From Petrosia ficiformis (taxonomy: Eukaryota > Porifera > Demospongiae > Haplosclerida > Petrosiidae): DNA of 64,000 nucleotides. Each line of letters opens with the position of its first letter. The stretch's first letter is position 1. Shown one piece after another: positions 48,190-61,077 of this stretch. The notes below the pieces were generated by a model. It saw nothing but the letters and a program-made list of their open reading frames with translations, was not told where the DNA came from and did not search any database. The stretch is taken from contig OX345639.1 of NCBI GenBank assembly GCA_947044365.1, forward strand, positions 1 through 64,000. Direction: 5' to 3'. A program made the position numbers and the translations under genes.

Positions 48190-49604
48190 TGATATTCAAT
48201 TTCAAATTGGAAGTTCTGTGTATGTTGGCCACACAGGTACTTGTGTGCCTGCCTATCGGTTGGGTTGAAGTGTTGGAAGTTCTGCGGATGTTGGATGCAC
48301 AGGGACTTGTGTACCTATCAATTGGGTTGAAGTGTTGGAAGTTCTGTGCATGTTGGCCACACAGGTACTTGTGTGCCTGCCTATCGGTTGGGTTGAAGTG
48401 TTGGAAGTTTTGCGGATGTAGGATGCGCAGGTACTTGTGTGCCTGCCTATCGGTTGGGTTGAAGTGTTGGAAGTTCTGCGGATGTTGGATGCACAGGTAC
48501 TTGTGTAACTATCAGTTGGGTTGAAGGTTGGAACTTCTGAGGATGTTGGATGCACAGGTACTCCAGTGTCTATAGGTTGGTTTGATGTGTTGGGAGAGAT
48601 TTGCTGCTAACACATTGTATATATGTTAGTACCATCTTCCCTTGAGAAATGTTGGCTGCACAGGTACTTGGTGTGCGTATCGGTTGGTTTGAAGTGTTGG
48701 AAGTTCTGGAGGGAGAGTGTTTAGACTGTTGGGTGTAAGTACTATCATCCATCCAGAGATGTTGGCTTCCTTGTGTGCCCAGTTGGTCTTGTTGTAAACA
48801 CTGTTGTCACAGGTGGAGGTAGTGCAATATTATAGGGGTGTCAGTTCAGACTAAATTGTTGTTCATATAGTCTGTCAAAGTATGTTGGGAGTTGTGTCGG
48901 GCAAGTTGTGTTTACACTTGTGTGTAAGTATTTTCTTCCCTTCGGAGATGTTGGCTGCACAGGTACTAGTGTGCCAATCAGTTGGGTTGAATTGTTGGAA
49001 GTTCTGCGGATGTTGGATGAATAGGTACTTGTGTACCTATCGGTTGGGTTGAAGTGTTGGAAGTTCTGCGGATGTTGGATGCAAAGGTACTAGTGTGCCA
49101 ATTAGTTGGGTTGAAGTGTTGGAAGTTCTGCGGATGTTGGATGCAAAGGTATTAGTATGCCTATCAGTTGGGTTGAAGTGTAGGAAGTTCTGCTGGGAGA
49201 GTTGTGCATGTTAGTACCATCTTCCCATCAGAAAAGTTGGATGCACAGGTATTTGTGTGCCTATCGGTTGGTGCACAGGTACTCAGTGTCTATCGGTTGG
49301 TTTGATGTGTTGGGAGAGATTTGCTGCTAACACACTGTATTTTAGTACCATCCTCCCTTCAGAAATGTTGGCTGCACAGGTACTCCAGTGTCTATCGGTT
49401 GGTTTGATGTGTTGGGAGCGATTTGCTGCTAACACCACTGTATGTTAGTGCCATCTTCCCTTCAGAGATGTTGGATGCACAGGTGCTTGTGTTGACTGCA
49501 CAAGTGTTGTTTAGACCATTGGGTCTAGTAGGTACAGTACATCATCCATCCAGAGTTGTTGGCTTCCTTGTGTGCCATCTTCCCTTCAGACAAGTTGGCT
49601 GCAC
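48190..49604. repeat. Minisatellite A (second block)
   Basis: 62/66-bp units and the same higher-order modules as 34599-43995. The last part (about 48840-49604) closely repeats 43320-43995, so it belongs to the large duplicated A-B-U unit. Confidence 0.92.
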
Positions 49605-52009
49605 ACACTTTGATCAAAAACACTGCAGAATCATAATAAGGACATCATTACGAAACTCTAGGAACAGTTTTAAGAAAATGTTTTTCTAGTCAAAAATTAA
49701 GTACCAAAGGCTATTTCAACAGAATACTAAAACGCTCATCGTTCCTACAAACAACATTTTTGATGAAAAATACTGTAGAATCATAACAAGGACATCACTA
49801 TCTAACTCTAGGAACAGGTTTAGGAAAATGTTTTTCCAGTCAAAAATTAAGTACCAAAGGCTATATAGTTCATGGTTCAAAGTGAATTTCAAGCGAATAC
49901 TAAAACGCTCATGGTTCCTACAAACAACATTTTTGATCAAGTAGAATCATAACAAGGACATCACTATCTAACTCTAGGAACAGTTTTAGGAAAACTTTCT
50001 TTCAATCAAAAATTAAGTACCAAAGGCTATAGTTCATGGATCAAAGTGAATTTCAAGACAATACTAAAACGCTCATGGTTCCTACAAGCAACATTTTTGA
50101 TCAAAAACACTGCAGAATCATAATAAGGACATCATTACGAAACTCTAGGAACAGTTTTAGGGAAATGTTTTTACAGTCAAAAATTAAGTACCAAAGGCTA
50201 TAGTTCATGGTTCAAAGTGAATTTCAACAGAATAGTAAAACGTTCATTGTTCCTACTAACAACATTTTTGATGAAAAATACTCTAGAATCATAACAAGGA
50301 CATCACTATCTAACTCTAGGAACAGTTTTAGAAAAACTTTTTCTAGTCAAAAATTAAGTACCAAAGGCTATAGTTCATGGTTCAAAGTGAATTTCAAGAC
50401 AATACTAAAACGCTCATGGTTCCTACAAGCAACATTTTTGATCAAAAACACTGCAGAATCATAATAAGGACATCATTACGAAACTCTAGGAACAGTTTTA
50501 GGGAAATGTTTTTATAGTCAAAAATTAAGTACCAAAGGCTATAGTTCATGGTTCAAAGTGAATTTCAACAGAATAGTAAAACGTTCATTGTTCCTACTAA
50601 CAACATTTTTGATGAAAAATACTCTAGAATCATAACAAGGACATCACTATCTAACTCTAGGAACAGTTTTAGAAAATACTTTTCTAGTCAAAAATTAAGT
50701 ACCAAAGGCTATAGTTCATGGTTCAAAATGAATTTCAACAGAATAGTAAAACGCTCATCATTCCTACTAACAACATTTTTCATAAAAATACTGTAGAATC
50801 ATAACAAGGACATCACTATCTAACTCTAGGAACAGTTTTAGGAAAATGTTTTGCCAGTCAAAAATTAAGTACCAAAGGCTATAGTTCATGGTTCAAAGTG
50901 AATTTCAAGACAATACTAAAACGCTCATGGTTCCTACAAGCAACATTTTTGATCAAAAACACTGCAGAATCATAATAAGGACATCATTACGAAACTCTAG
51001 GAACAGTTTTAGGGAAATGTTTTTCCAGTCAAAAATTAAGTACCAAAGGCTATAGTTCATGGTTCAAAGTGAATTTCAACAGAATAGTAAAACGTTCATT
51101 GTTCCTACTAACAACATTTTTGATGAAAAATACTGTAGAATCATAACAAGGACATCACTATCTAACTCTAGGAACAGTTTTAGAAAATACTTTTCTAGTC
51201 AAAAATTAAGTACCAAAGGCTATAGTTCATGGTTCAAAATGAATTTCAACAGAATAGTAAAACGCTCATCATTCCTACTAACAACATTTTTGATGAAAAA
51301 TACTGTAGAATCATAACAAGGACATCACTATCTAACTCTAGGAACAGTTTTAGGAAAATGTTTTGCCAGTCAAAAATTAAGTACCAAAGGCTATAGTTCA
51401 TGGTTCAAAGTGAATTTCAAGACAATACTAAAACGCTCATGGTTCCTACAAACAACATTTTTGATCAAAAATACTGTAGAATCATAACAACGACATCACT
51501 ATCTAACTCCAGGAACAGTATTAGAAAAATTTTTTTCCAGTCAAAAATTAAGTACCAAAGGCTATATCATGGTTCGAAGTGAATTTCAAGACAATACTAA
51601 AACGCTCATGGTTCCTACAAGCAACATTTTTGATCAAAAACACTGCAGAATCCTAATAAGGACATCATTATGCAACTCTGGGAACAGCTTTAGGAAAACT
51701 TTTTTCCAGTCGAAATTAAGTACCCAAGGCTATGGTTCATGGTTCAAAGTGAATTTCAGGAGAATACTAAAACGTTCATGGTTCCTGCAAGCAACATTTT
51801 TGATCAAAAACACTCCAGAATCATAACAACGACATCACTATCAAACTCTAGGAAGAGTATTAGAACAATTCTTTTCCAGTCAAAAATTAAGTACCAAAGG
51901 CTATAGTTCGTGGTTCAAAGTGAATTTCAAGAGTATACTGAAACGTTCATGGTACCGACAAACAACATTTTTGATCAAAAATACTGTTGAATCATAACGA
52001 CATCACTGT
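49605..52009. repeat. Satellite B, 170-171-bp units (block 3)
   Basis: About 14 units; the anchor CCAAAGGCTA occurs at 50191, 50361, 50532 and 50702. Two-unit similarity classes are visible (for example the frames starting at 50207, 50548 and 51059), pointing to higher-order duplication. Confidence 0.93.
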
Positions 52010-53434
52010 GTAACTAACTATAGGAACACTTTCGAGAAAATGAATTTTCTATTAAACAAAGAAGTAATTATAGTTCAATTATAGTATGAAAAATCAGTAC
52101 CAAGGCTATTCTTTTTATAGTTCAGTGTAAACATTCAGAAGATGTAAATGCTCACAGATCTAACAGATAATATTATTGACCAAAGTCACTTTGTAAACAC
52201 AGTAAAGACATCATTAACTAACTTCAGAAATGAATAGATCGACATAAACACTACAACAACAATTGTCCTCATATACACAATCTGTACATACTATTAAAAA
52301 TTTACTTTGGCCATATGACATCTCAACATAATACTCCAATACAACAGTGTGAATCTCTAGACCATCGTTAAAATACTTGATTTAGAGCCAGATACAGCAA
52401 TGGAGTTGAACAATCTGTAACACGTGGAGTGCCATAACTGGTTACGCCCACTTAATTATAACATAATAGTCAATGAGATTCATAGATCAAAGCCTAAACT
52501 CACAAGTGTAGCACGTGAAGAAATTCTAGCAATATAAAAGGACATGCAACCTGATAGTGTTAGCCTGGTCAGCTGGGCTGTGGCTGTTCACCTCGTTGTC
52601 TTTGGTAGGACCGGGGTGAGTCTGTCATTGTTAGTGATGTTTGACGAGATCCTAGGTCTCAAGGTCAGTTGTTACGTACTTCGTGTACGGCCCTCTTTCG
52701 AGGGGGGACTGGGATACCGGCAACTGTTCCTCCCCATCAAATGAGCTGGCAGCGACTCCAAATGACCTCAGGCTATTTTGGTACTTCCTTTTTTTGCATT
52801 GATTTATTCAATAAACTTGGTAACTAGATCTAAATGCCAAAGTGCAAAGCACAATTGATCACTGTTGTATTTTGCACACTTTTTAATTAACAAGAAACAT
52901 CTTTTATTAATGATTTGTAATATTCATTATTATAGAGACAATAAGTATAATGTAATTGCATAAGAGATCTTATTACAACATGACCCTTAATATGCCAGTT
53001 AGATGAACCAATAACATAATAGCATGTCTAATGTTGTGCTATTAGCTTGCTGAACTTCCAAGTTGCATTAACGGGGCTGTAAAATGTATGCCACACCTAT
53101 ATACCAGTTGATGCGATTGAAATTTGGAATTGCAAACTATAATTATGTAACTTAATGAGTAGAAGAAACTTTTAACATGTTACCTGTAGAGATTTGAGAT
53201 AGAATAGCAAAGATTATTGTGCCAATCAAGTAAAAATAACAGAATTATAATAACAATAAAAATTAATAATAAATATATTTGGATGAGGGACATTGGAAAG
53301 AAATAGATAATAAACAAAAGGAATATTAGTTATACTTACAATACTAACATCACTGGACAGTAAATTCTCATGGTACTAGAGTAATCTGAAACTATAGTAC
53401 CTAATCGAAAAATCCATACTGGTTTACAGTTCAT
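52010..53434. repeat. Segment U, copy 2
   Basis: Second copy of 44870-46264. The central transcription-unit-like island is conserved, with the same 66-codon translation, while the flanks differ by substitutions and small indels. A truncated third piece (GCAACACGTGGAG to TGTGAAGAA) lies near 53497-53601. Confidence 0.8.
52533..52835 (+). ncRNA. Candidate short transcription unit with hairpins (copy 2)
   Basis: Equivalent of 45373-45675 at +7160 bp. TATAAAA, the three inverted repeats and AATAAA are all preserved. Confidence 0.4.
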
Positions 53435-54240
53435 GGTTCAAAATGGATTTCAAGAGAATACTAAAACGCTCATGGTTCCTACAAACAACATATAGAGACT
53501 GCAACACGTGGAGAGCATAACTGGTGTCACCCACTGACATACATTATTAATGAGATTCATAGGTCAATATCTAAACCCACGAGTGTAGCATGTGAAGAAT
53601 ATTAAAATGCTCACGGTTCTAATACACAATATTATTGATCAAAACCACTTTGGAAACCCATTAAGGACATCATTATCTAACTCTAGGAACAGTTTCGGCT
53701 CAATCTGAAAGGTTTGACTTTGCAATGAAAAATCAGTACAAAGGCTATAGTTCAGGGTAAAAATTCAAATTTTCATAGAATATTAAAATGCTCACGGTTC
53801 TAACACATAATATTATTGATCAAAACCACTTTCGAAACATATTAAGGACATCATTATCTAACTTTAGGAACAGTTTCCGCTCAATCTCAAATGATTCATT
53901 TTGGAATGAAAAATCAGTACAAAGGCTATAGTTCAGGGTAAAAATTCGATTTTCTGTACAATAATATTAAAATGCTGATGGTTCTAACACATAATATTAT
54001 TGAACGAAACCACTTTGGATACATATTAAGGACATCATTAATTCATTATCTAACTGGAGCAACTTTTTCGGCTCAATCTAAAATGATTGATTTTGCAAGT
54101 ACAAAGGCTATAGTTCATGGTTCAAAGTGAATTTCAAGAGAGTACTAAAATGCTGATGGTTCCTACAAACAACATTTTCAATCCAAAATACTTTAGAATC
54201 ATAACAAGTACTAGTAACTGTAAGAAGGTCTAGGCATTTC
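53435..54240. repeat. Diverged satellite B units, right edge of the satellite domain
   Basis: Several degenerate B units (GGACATCATTATCTAACTC, GGCTATAGTTCAGGGTAAAA) with a truncated U piece. They resemble the units at 35750-36185 more than the central blocks. Confidence 0.8.
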
Positions 54241-54695
54241 TTTGCCACGATGTATCAATGAAGAATAACATAACTCACCTAAAATACAGTTGTATGAAAA
54301 TAATTTATATCATTAAATTACTGTCCTACAATCTGCCATCACAACAGCTCATTGTGTCTGAAATTCATTATTATCAATATTCACTTCAGTTAAATCCATA
54401 TTTCCATATCTCCCATCCACTATATCAGTTAAAATTGGGCTAAACATGGCCACATCAGATCATGGAAGTCAACAAAACCCCAAATCTAACGTGTTCAAAT
54501 GAATTTAATGGGTGTGGTGAATGACAGGATGTAAAAACCCCAAACAACAACTATTAATAAATTAGGGTTTGAGAAAATGTTTACATAACTACAGCATGGA
54601 AGGCTGTTGAAAGGTGAAACCACACCCATAATAATTAGCAGTTGATGGCTTTGCAATGATATAGGTAAAAAGCAATGAAGAAAAGGAGACATATC

Positions 54696-54831
54696 GGAGA
54701 CATATGTCTCCTTTGAGGTATTGGTGTAATGAGAAAGAAGTAAGTGAGTAGAGTGATATACCAAAAGACGGATTTCATTCAAAGTGTACAAAAGCAAGTA
54801 ATGAGGTTTTAATGAGGAGACATATGTCTCC
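54696..54831. promoter_or_regulatory. Two GGAGACATATGTCTCC palindromes
   Basis: Perfect 16-bp palindromes at 54696-54711 and 54816-54831. They share the GACATATGTC core with the 8.2-kb element but have a different outer arm. Binding by the element's own protein is inference. Confidence 0.6.
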
Positions 54832-55184
54832 TTGAGAACACGTAGCGAAATTTACGCCACAGGTAGAGCACTCCAATGTGAATTGTCCTGTGCAAAATTT
54901 AGTCTCCAGGGTTGTATCCTGGGTGGCATTCGAGGATCACAATACGACCCCAAAACCCCCAAAACTAACATGTGTTCAAATGAATTTAATGGGTGTGGTG
55001 AATGACAGGATGTAAAAACCCCAAACAACAAGTATTTATAAATTGAGGCTTTTGATAATTGGCCAATAACTATTATATGCAAGGGCGTTGAAACGTAAAA
55101 CAGAGCCCATAATAACCAGAAGTTAATGAGCTTTGCAATGATGTAGCTAAATGTTCACTTGTTGAAGTAGACATATGTCTCAAA

Positions 55185-55720
55185 TGATTGCGAATTACTT
55201 CCTTTTTATTCTTGTTTACTCAATTACATTCAATTAATTTTAGTTACATCCAATTACATTCGATTAATATTCAATTCCTTTAAATTCAAATATTTTCATT
55301 TAGAATATGCAATTGCATCCATTAACAAACATTCGACAATTGAATCTAACTACTTGAAATTACTTTCAATCCTTCCATTTACTGCCAAATTTCCTTTTCC
55401 AAACATTTTAATTCTTATCATCAGCAATTCATTGTTTTCTGAATTGCCTTCATTCTTACTTCAATTACATTTAATTACTTCCATTTACTTTCAATTCCAT
55501 TTACCATAATATACATTCAATCACTTTCAAATTAAAATTACTTAGAATTGTTTCAATTAGAGTTTAAATCTCATCTCAACTGCATTTAATTACCTTCAAT
55601 TTTCCATTTACCTTTAATTTATTCCATTATTTGTAATTATTTAATCAGACGTTAAATCTCATCTCTATTACTACTATCAACAACCTTAATTACCATTGAA
55701 TTACTTTTTTAATGATGAGG
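55185..55720. repeat. ATTACATTCAATTAC-rich tract ahead of gene C
   Basis: Degenerate short repeats of the same kind and in the same position as 16890-17480, despite little other noncoding similarity. Confidence 0.75.
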
Positions 55721-57008
55721 TTATGAAAATAAATCAAAAATAGTGGGAGTGCTTTTTATGATTTTCTCATTATTTTTATAATCGCAAATAATTAATATTA
55801 ATGACATTTTTCGAAAACACTGGAAATGTGCATAACAGCCTCTCTGATCATGTTTGGAATCTGGTGAATATTAAAGCAATCATTAAAGACTTGAAGTTTA
55901 AAGAGGTGGAGTTTCAGTTTAGGCTTATGTTTTTAGGATAACACTTTGTAGGTTCTCTCTGATATTCTGAGTTGTTTCTAAACATTTTAAAAGGTAATAA
56001 TATTGTTACATGTAGGTTATTATTCATTTATCTCAAGTCAGAATGTATCTATATTCATTATAAATAATGTTCCCATCCATTTTTAAAATGGTGTCCTATT
56101 TCAAAGAACAGTAAATATGTACACAAAGGACTATTGTTTTTCAAACTCCGCCTACATGTAACGAATCTATGAGGCTCCACCCACAAGAAATATTGCATGA
56201 ATGTTAGTATTATTTAATAAGTTATTATGAAAAGTATTTTTCATGTTTAATGGGTAGTAACTTCTGGATTGAAGCGCTTAGACTTTTCATTTCACTTGTC
56301 TGAATTGCACTAGTCTACATCTACCGTCATTCACAATATCATGACCACACCCCTTTCTATCATGAAGTTATAGAAATCTCTATTTTTAAAAATCACACCT
56401 TCAATTTATATTGTAAAATGTCTCAATGACCAAAAACTATGATGAGGTGTTTAGTGTTGAAAAGAAACCCTACCTTCTTCTAGTGAGTTTTTTGTTACCA
56501 CGCTCACAAATTGTTATAGTGATAACCATAATAGCGTTCTAGTTATGATGTGGGTGTAATTTGTGTTTGACATATGATAACTCTGTTAGTGAACAACATA
56601 TGTCTTTATTTTTGTTTTCCAACTGGAGCTTGTCCTCGTCTTTCTTCGCCAAAATGTCATGATCACATTTCATTCTACAATGGAGTTGTAGTAATTTGTT
56701 TTATCAAAATGACGTTTTATTGTAAAATAATTATCATGTCATGTTATGCTCTTACATTGTAATTGAAAAAGTAATTTGACATCGCAAACCGTGTTGCCAC
56801 TGATTTGTTTTGATCTAGGTGATGTGTATTTTAAATCTTTTTTATAATCGATATGTCCTTATTTCAGCAGTTAGAAATTGAATACATGGGTCAGCCCTTT
56901 TAAATTTACCAATTTGCTTGTTGTCAATAGTAATGTCTTGTTTTATGCACTTATATTGTAAATATGGTTTTGATATTCTTCTTTTACGATTCATATCCAC
57001 AATTCAGA

Positions 57009-57535
57009 ATGGCCACTAATGATGATGATACAATAATAAATGTTGACTACTGTGAGGGTGAAGAAATTGATAATGGTACATTCATATATATTATTTAAAA
57101 ATGTTGTTTTAGTACTAATTCACTATAAATTAATATTTTCAAAGATTGGATAAACATAGAGGAGGAAGATGAGCATTTGGCAGAAGGTAAGTGAATTCAA
57201 AATGTTTGTTGTATATTTTATAATCCATTTCAGATATGAGTTATGGACTAAGAAGAAGACAGGATGATTACTACCAAGATGACAGTGAGCCGAGTTTGGA
57301 GAAAGGCAAGTAAATTTAAAAGTACATTAGGTTAAATTTTATAATCGATTCCAGATACGAGTGACGAGGATGATGATTATGAAGACAGAGTTTGGAGGAA
57401 GGCAAGTTAATTTTAAATACATTATATATATATATATATATATACATTTGATAATCGATTTCAGATATGAGTGACGAGGACGAGGATTATGAAGATAAAC
57501 AGAGTTTGGAGGAAGGCAAGTTAATGTAAAATACG

Positions 57536-57577
<42 letters not shown>

Positions 57578-60500
57578 TTGATAATCAATTTCAGATATGA
57601 GTTGTGAAGTAAGGAGAAAAAAGGATGATGACTACCAAGATGACAGTGAGCAGAGTTTGGAGGAAGGCAAGTTAATGTAAAATACGTTACATATATATAT
57701 ATATATATATATATACATTTCATAATCAATTTCAGATATGAGTTGTGAAGTAAAAAGAAAACAGGATGATGACTACCAAGATGACAGTGAGCAGAGTTTG
57801 GAGGAAGGCAAGTTAATTTAAAATACATTATATATATACATTTGATAATTGATTTCAGATATGAGTCGTGAAGTAAGGAGAAGACAGGATGATGACTACA
57901 AGGATGACAGTGAGCAGAGTTTGGGAGAAGGCAAGTAAATTAAAAAATACATTAGGTTAAGTTTTTAATCCATTTCAGATATGAGCGATGAGTATGATGA
58001 CTATGAAGATAATCAGTGTCTGGAGGAAGGCAAGTAAATTCATAATACATTAAGTGTGTGGTTTATAATCCATTTCAGATGAATTCAGAATCAGAAAAAG
58101 AAAGCGAGTTTTAAAATTGCAACTGTTTATCAAACTTTATTACTTTCATTTCAGAATAGGAAAGATAGATGATTGGGAGGAGGGTAAATATATTCAATAA
58201 TATTGCAATTGTATTTCATAATATTTTTATTTCAGATGACAGTGAACCAACAAAGAGGAAGTATGTTTCTAATATGCATCCATTTTACAAAATTGATCAC
58301 TCGCATTTCAGGAAAGCAATGATGATTGATGATCTTGATACATCAGATGAGGATTCCGATGAATGTAAGCAAATCTAATAATGCAGTGGTAGCTTGATTC
58401 ATAACACATTATTCCAGCTATGAGTGACAATACTGCCAATAGCAAGCAGATGGCAAAGAAGTATGTTTAAAATTCACCTACTTAAACAATCATGTTTTTA
58501 TTTCAGGAAAGCAGTGACCTTTGATGAAGTCTTCATAAGTAATTATGATGCTTGCTGTGAGTTAATTGTCAGCTTGATATTAATCTTTTCAACTATTGTC
58601 CTAAAGATGACAGTGACATAGAGAAAAAGTTGAAAGAGTTTATGGAAGGGGAATCAGAGGAGTGTGAAGAATGTGAGTTGCACATATGCATGAATTGTTT
58701 AAATTTAATAATCATTACAGTTTCAAGTGACGAAGACAGTAAGACCTCAATAAGAAAATCAAAAAGAGTGAAGTAAGTTGGAATGCATTTCATAAAACAA
58801 TTTAAAATAGTAATCTCAGGAGAATCCAAACTATTGAAGAGGTAGTGATTGATGGTCTCAACAGAGATCTTGAAGCTCCCTTGTCCATCACACATGCAGG
58901 GGAAAAAGGAAGAGGAGTTTTTGCTGACACCAAAATCCCTAAACATACTTTTGTATGCGAATACAAAACCACAAATGTCTACGATCAGAAGCAGTATGAC
59001 AAAAGAAACAAAGAGATGGAAGCAAATGATGAAATATGCTCAATAGTAGAATATAGGGTAGGAAAGTCCATTCTCTACTTCGACGCCACTCGGCGTTTCA
59101 ACCAGTATGGCAAATACATGAATCATGGGAGAAGAGAAGCAAATGTTAAAATTCACAGACCACTGACTATTCGAGGCCGATTAAGAATCGGGATGTATAG
59201 CATCAGAGACATAGAATTTGTGGAGGAACTAGTTTGGGATTATGGGATTAAAAGGAAAGACATGCCATGGGAAGGTAAAATATTACTGTACATTTTGATA
59301 TATAAAATATGATTTCATGTCTTTCATCACAAGTCAAAGAAAAATTCAAACAAGATGATGGTAATATGAAAGAGGTTTATACCTCTGAGAAAGGGAAAGA
59401 TATAGAGTGAGTATACATTGGTTTTCAAGCAAATCATTACATTTCAGTAATTTTAGATTTCAAAAGATACAGGAAGTGTTACCACTGTCCAGTTCCTTCA
59501 TGCCGTTCTAAGGCTATAAAAAAACTTTCGGATCACCTAATACGTGTGCATAAGATCATTGACAAGGTCAGGAGATACCAACTACTTAAGCAAGCCAAAG
59601 AAGCTGGTCCTGCAAAATCTAAATCCATAAAACCCCGGAAGGTGAACTTAACCATTGAAGAGGCTTTCAAGACTAGCCACAGAGATGATATCATCCGACC
59701 CAAATGTGTCAGAAAACATGGAAGCACTCGTCACTACAGTAGATATAATGAAAATATCAAGGAACTGCAACACTTCAATGACTTTTTAATGAATTTTACG
59801 GGTGGATGTCAAAGCGCAACTGAAGCAAGACAGATTGTTATTGATGTATCTAAAGCTATTGCTTATTGTTCCCCAAGTACGTTCACGTGGAGGGCTATCT
59901 TCAACCACCAAGCAGTGAAAGCCTATTTTGACCAAGTGCAGCAGGATGGTATTGGTCCTGATGGAATTATCACTAAAATTGACCGTATCTGCCACCTCCT
60001 CAAGTATCTATCACTTGAGGTCCAAGAATTTGAAAAATGCGATGATATACCCTCTCTTCAAGCACGATTTGAAGGATGGAAAGCATCCTTCAAGAAGGAA
60101 AAGCCAAGGCTAGACCAAGAAAGGCAGGCTAGGAATGAAGGGAAAAATGAAAATGCACTACAATCAATCTCAACCCTTTTTAGTAATAAGTATCTACTAT
60201 CAGATGTACAACAAATTGTACTTGATGCTGAAAGTTCAATTATTGATGAAAACGATGCAACAAAGGTAGCCACATATTTGTTCTTGTGCCTCACATACAA
60301 AAACATGCAACGTCCTGCACCCGCTATAAATTTAACCCTCCAGGAAGCAGAGGATGTTCGAGAGGGCGAAGACAACCTAGTTTATGTCCTCTCAAAACAT
60401 CATAAGACAGCAAGAAGTCTTGGGCCTGCACGCCTGGGCAGTAGTTTATGCCATATTTGACAAGTACATTAAACGTATTAGGTCAAATATACCTACCACA

Positions 60501-61053
60501 GCAAATACCACAAATGCACTTGTGACGGGGAATGGAAAGCCATTTACACAGTATTTGCATTATATACGATCACTGGCAAAGGAGTATGGCATCACAAATA
60601 TACCAAATCCTACTTCGTGTAGGAAAGAAGCAGCTACAAAAGCTGTATCTTTACTTTCTAAAGATAAGATGGAAACTGTGTCCAGACACATGGGACATTC
60701 ATCGACAACTTCTGAAAAGTATTACAAAACCCAGCAAAGAAAGAAAGAAGTGACATTGGCTTTTAGTGCTATGTCAGAATTTATTGGTAAGTGCTTCTTT
60801 AATTTAGCCACTCTGTGTACTGTTCTTACTTGCAGAAACATCTGATGCAAGCTCAAAGGGCAACAGAAATGTTTCAGAAAAGGAAAATTCTTCAATCCTG
60901 AAATTTTTTAAAGAAAATATTCGATCAGGAAAAGCACCAACACTGGGTAATTGCCGAACATTTCTTGCAGGAAACAAGAATATTAAAAGATCCCCTAAAC
61001 AGGTGCAGGACAGAGTAAAAACTATTACTAAATCCAAACAAACTGATTTGTAA
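57009..61053 (+). pseudogene. Diverged SET + C2H2 + tyrosine recombinase gene (C), two frame breaks
   Basis: About 20 exons can be traced. The first is 57009-57075 and the second 57145-57186; then come seven tandem acidic exons, further small exons to 58772, SET exon 58820-59274, linker 59334-59360, finger plus recombinase exon 59457-60786 and tail exon 60836-61053. The SET part has KGRGVFA, DATRRFNQYG, NHG in place of NHS, and VWDYG. The finger is C-x4-C-x10-H-x4-H. Recombinase motifs are QRPAPAINLTL, KHHKTARSLGPA, TSCRKEAATKA and RHMGHSSTTSEKYY. The tail (APTLGNCRTFL...KQVQDRV) matches the 8.2-kb element. Frame breaks: an extra 10 bp near 60430 just after the Lys motif, and exon 57355-57401 of 47 nt where its siblings are multiples of 3 (a 4-nt loss). 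The recombinase half is therefore probably not made. Exon 58079-58183 may hide a short GC-AG intron. Confidence 0.8.
57234..58029 (+). repeat. Tandem array of seven acidic exons with GC donors
   Basis: Exons 57234-57305, 57355-57401, 57465-57515, 57595-57666, 57736-57807, 57859-57930 and 57979-58029 are variants of one unit (start ATATGAG, end GAGGAAG). Each follows a TTTCAG-like acceptor and all seven are followed by GCAAGT, the GC-AG donor form. Introns contain (TA)n runs (57425-57445, 57538-57574, about 57690-57714). All but the second are multiples of 3 and phase 1, so exon number can vary without harm. They encode runs of Asp/Glu. Confidence 0.8.
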
Positions 61054-61077
61054 ATTTAAATACTTTGCTTACTCATT

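Larger units (their letters stand above)
54241..57008. other. Leader region of the diverged SET-recombinase element (C)
   Basis: No gene of its own. It holds a 481-bp direct repeat (GTGTTCAAATGAATTTAATG at 54491 and 54972), palindromes GGAGACATATGTCTCC at 54696-54711 and 54816-54831 and AGACATATGTCT at 55169-55180, then an ATTACATTCAATTAC-rich tract at 55185-55720. This repeats the order seen ahead of the 8.2-kb element's gene. From 55721 to 57008 I see only AT-rich sequence. I could not find a left terminus or telomere-like tract. Confidence 0.65.

Noticed and set aside
50207..51826. Series of 60-85-codon frames with similar translations
   Set aside because: These are satellite B units read in one frame; they break at random unit indels.
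43996..52009. CRISPR-like regular spacing of repeats
   Set aside because: Whole units are homologous, with no unique spacers, and the context is eukaryotic; these are satellites.
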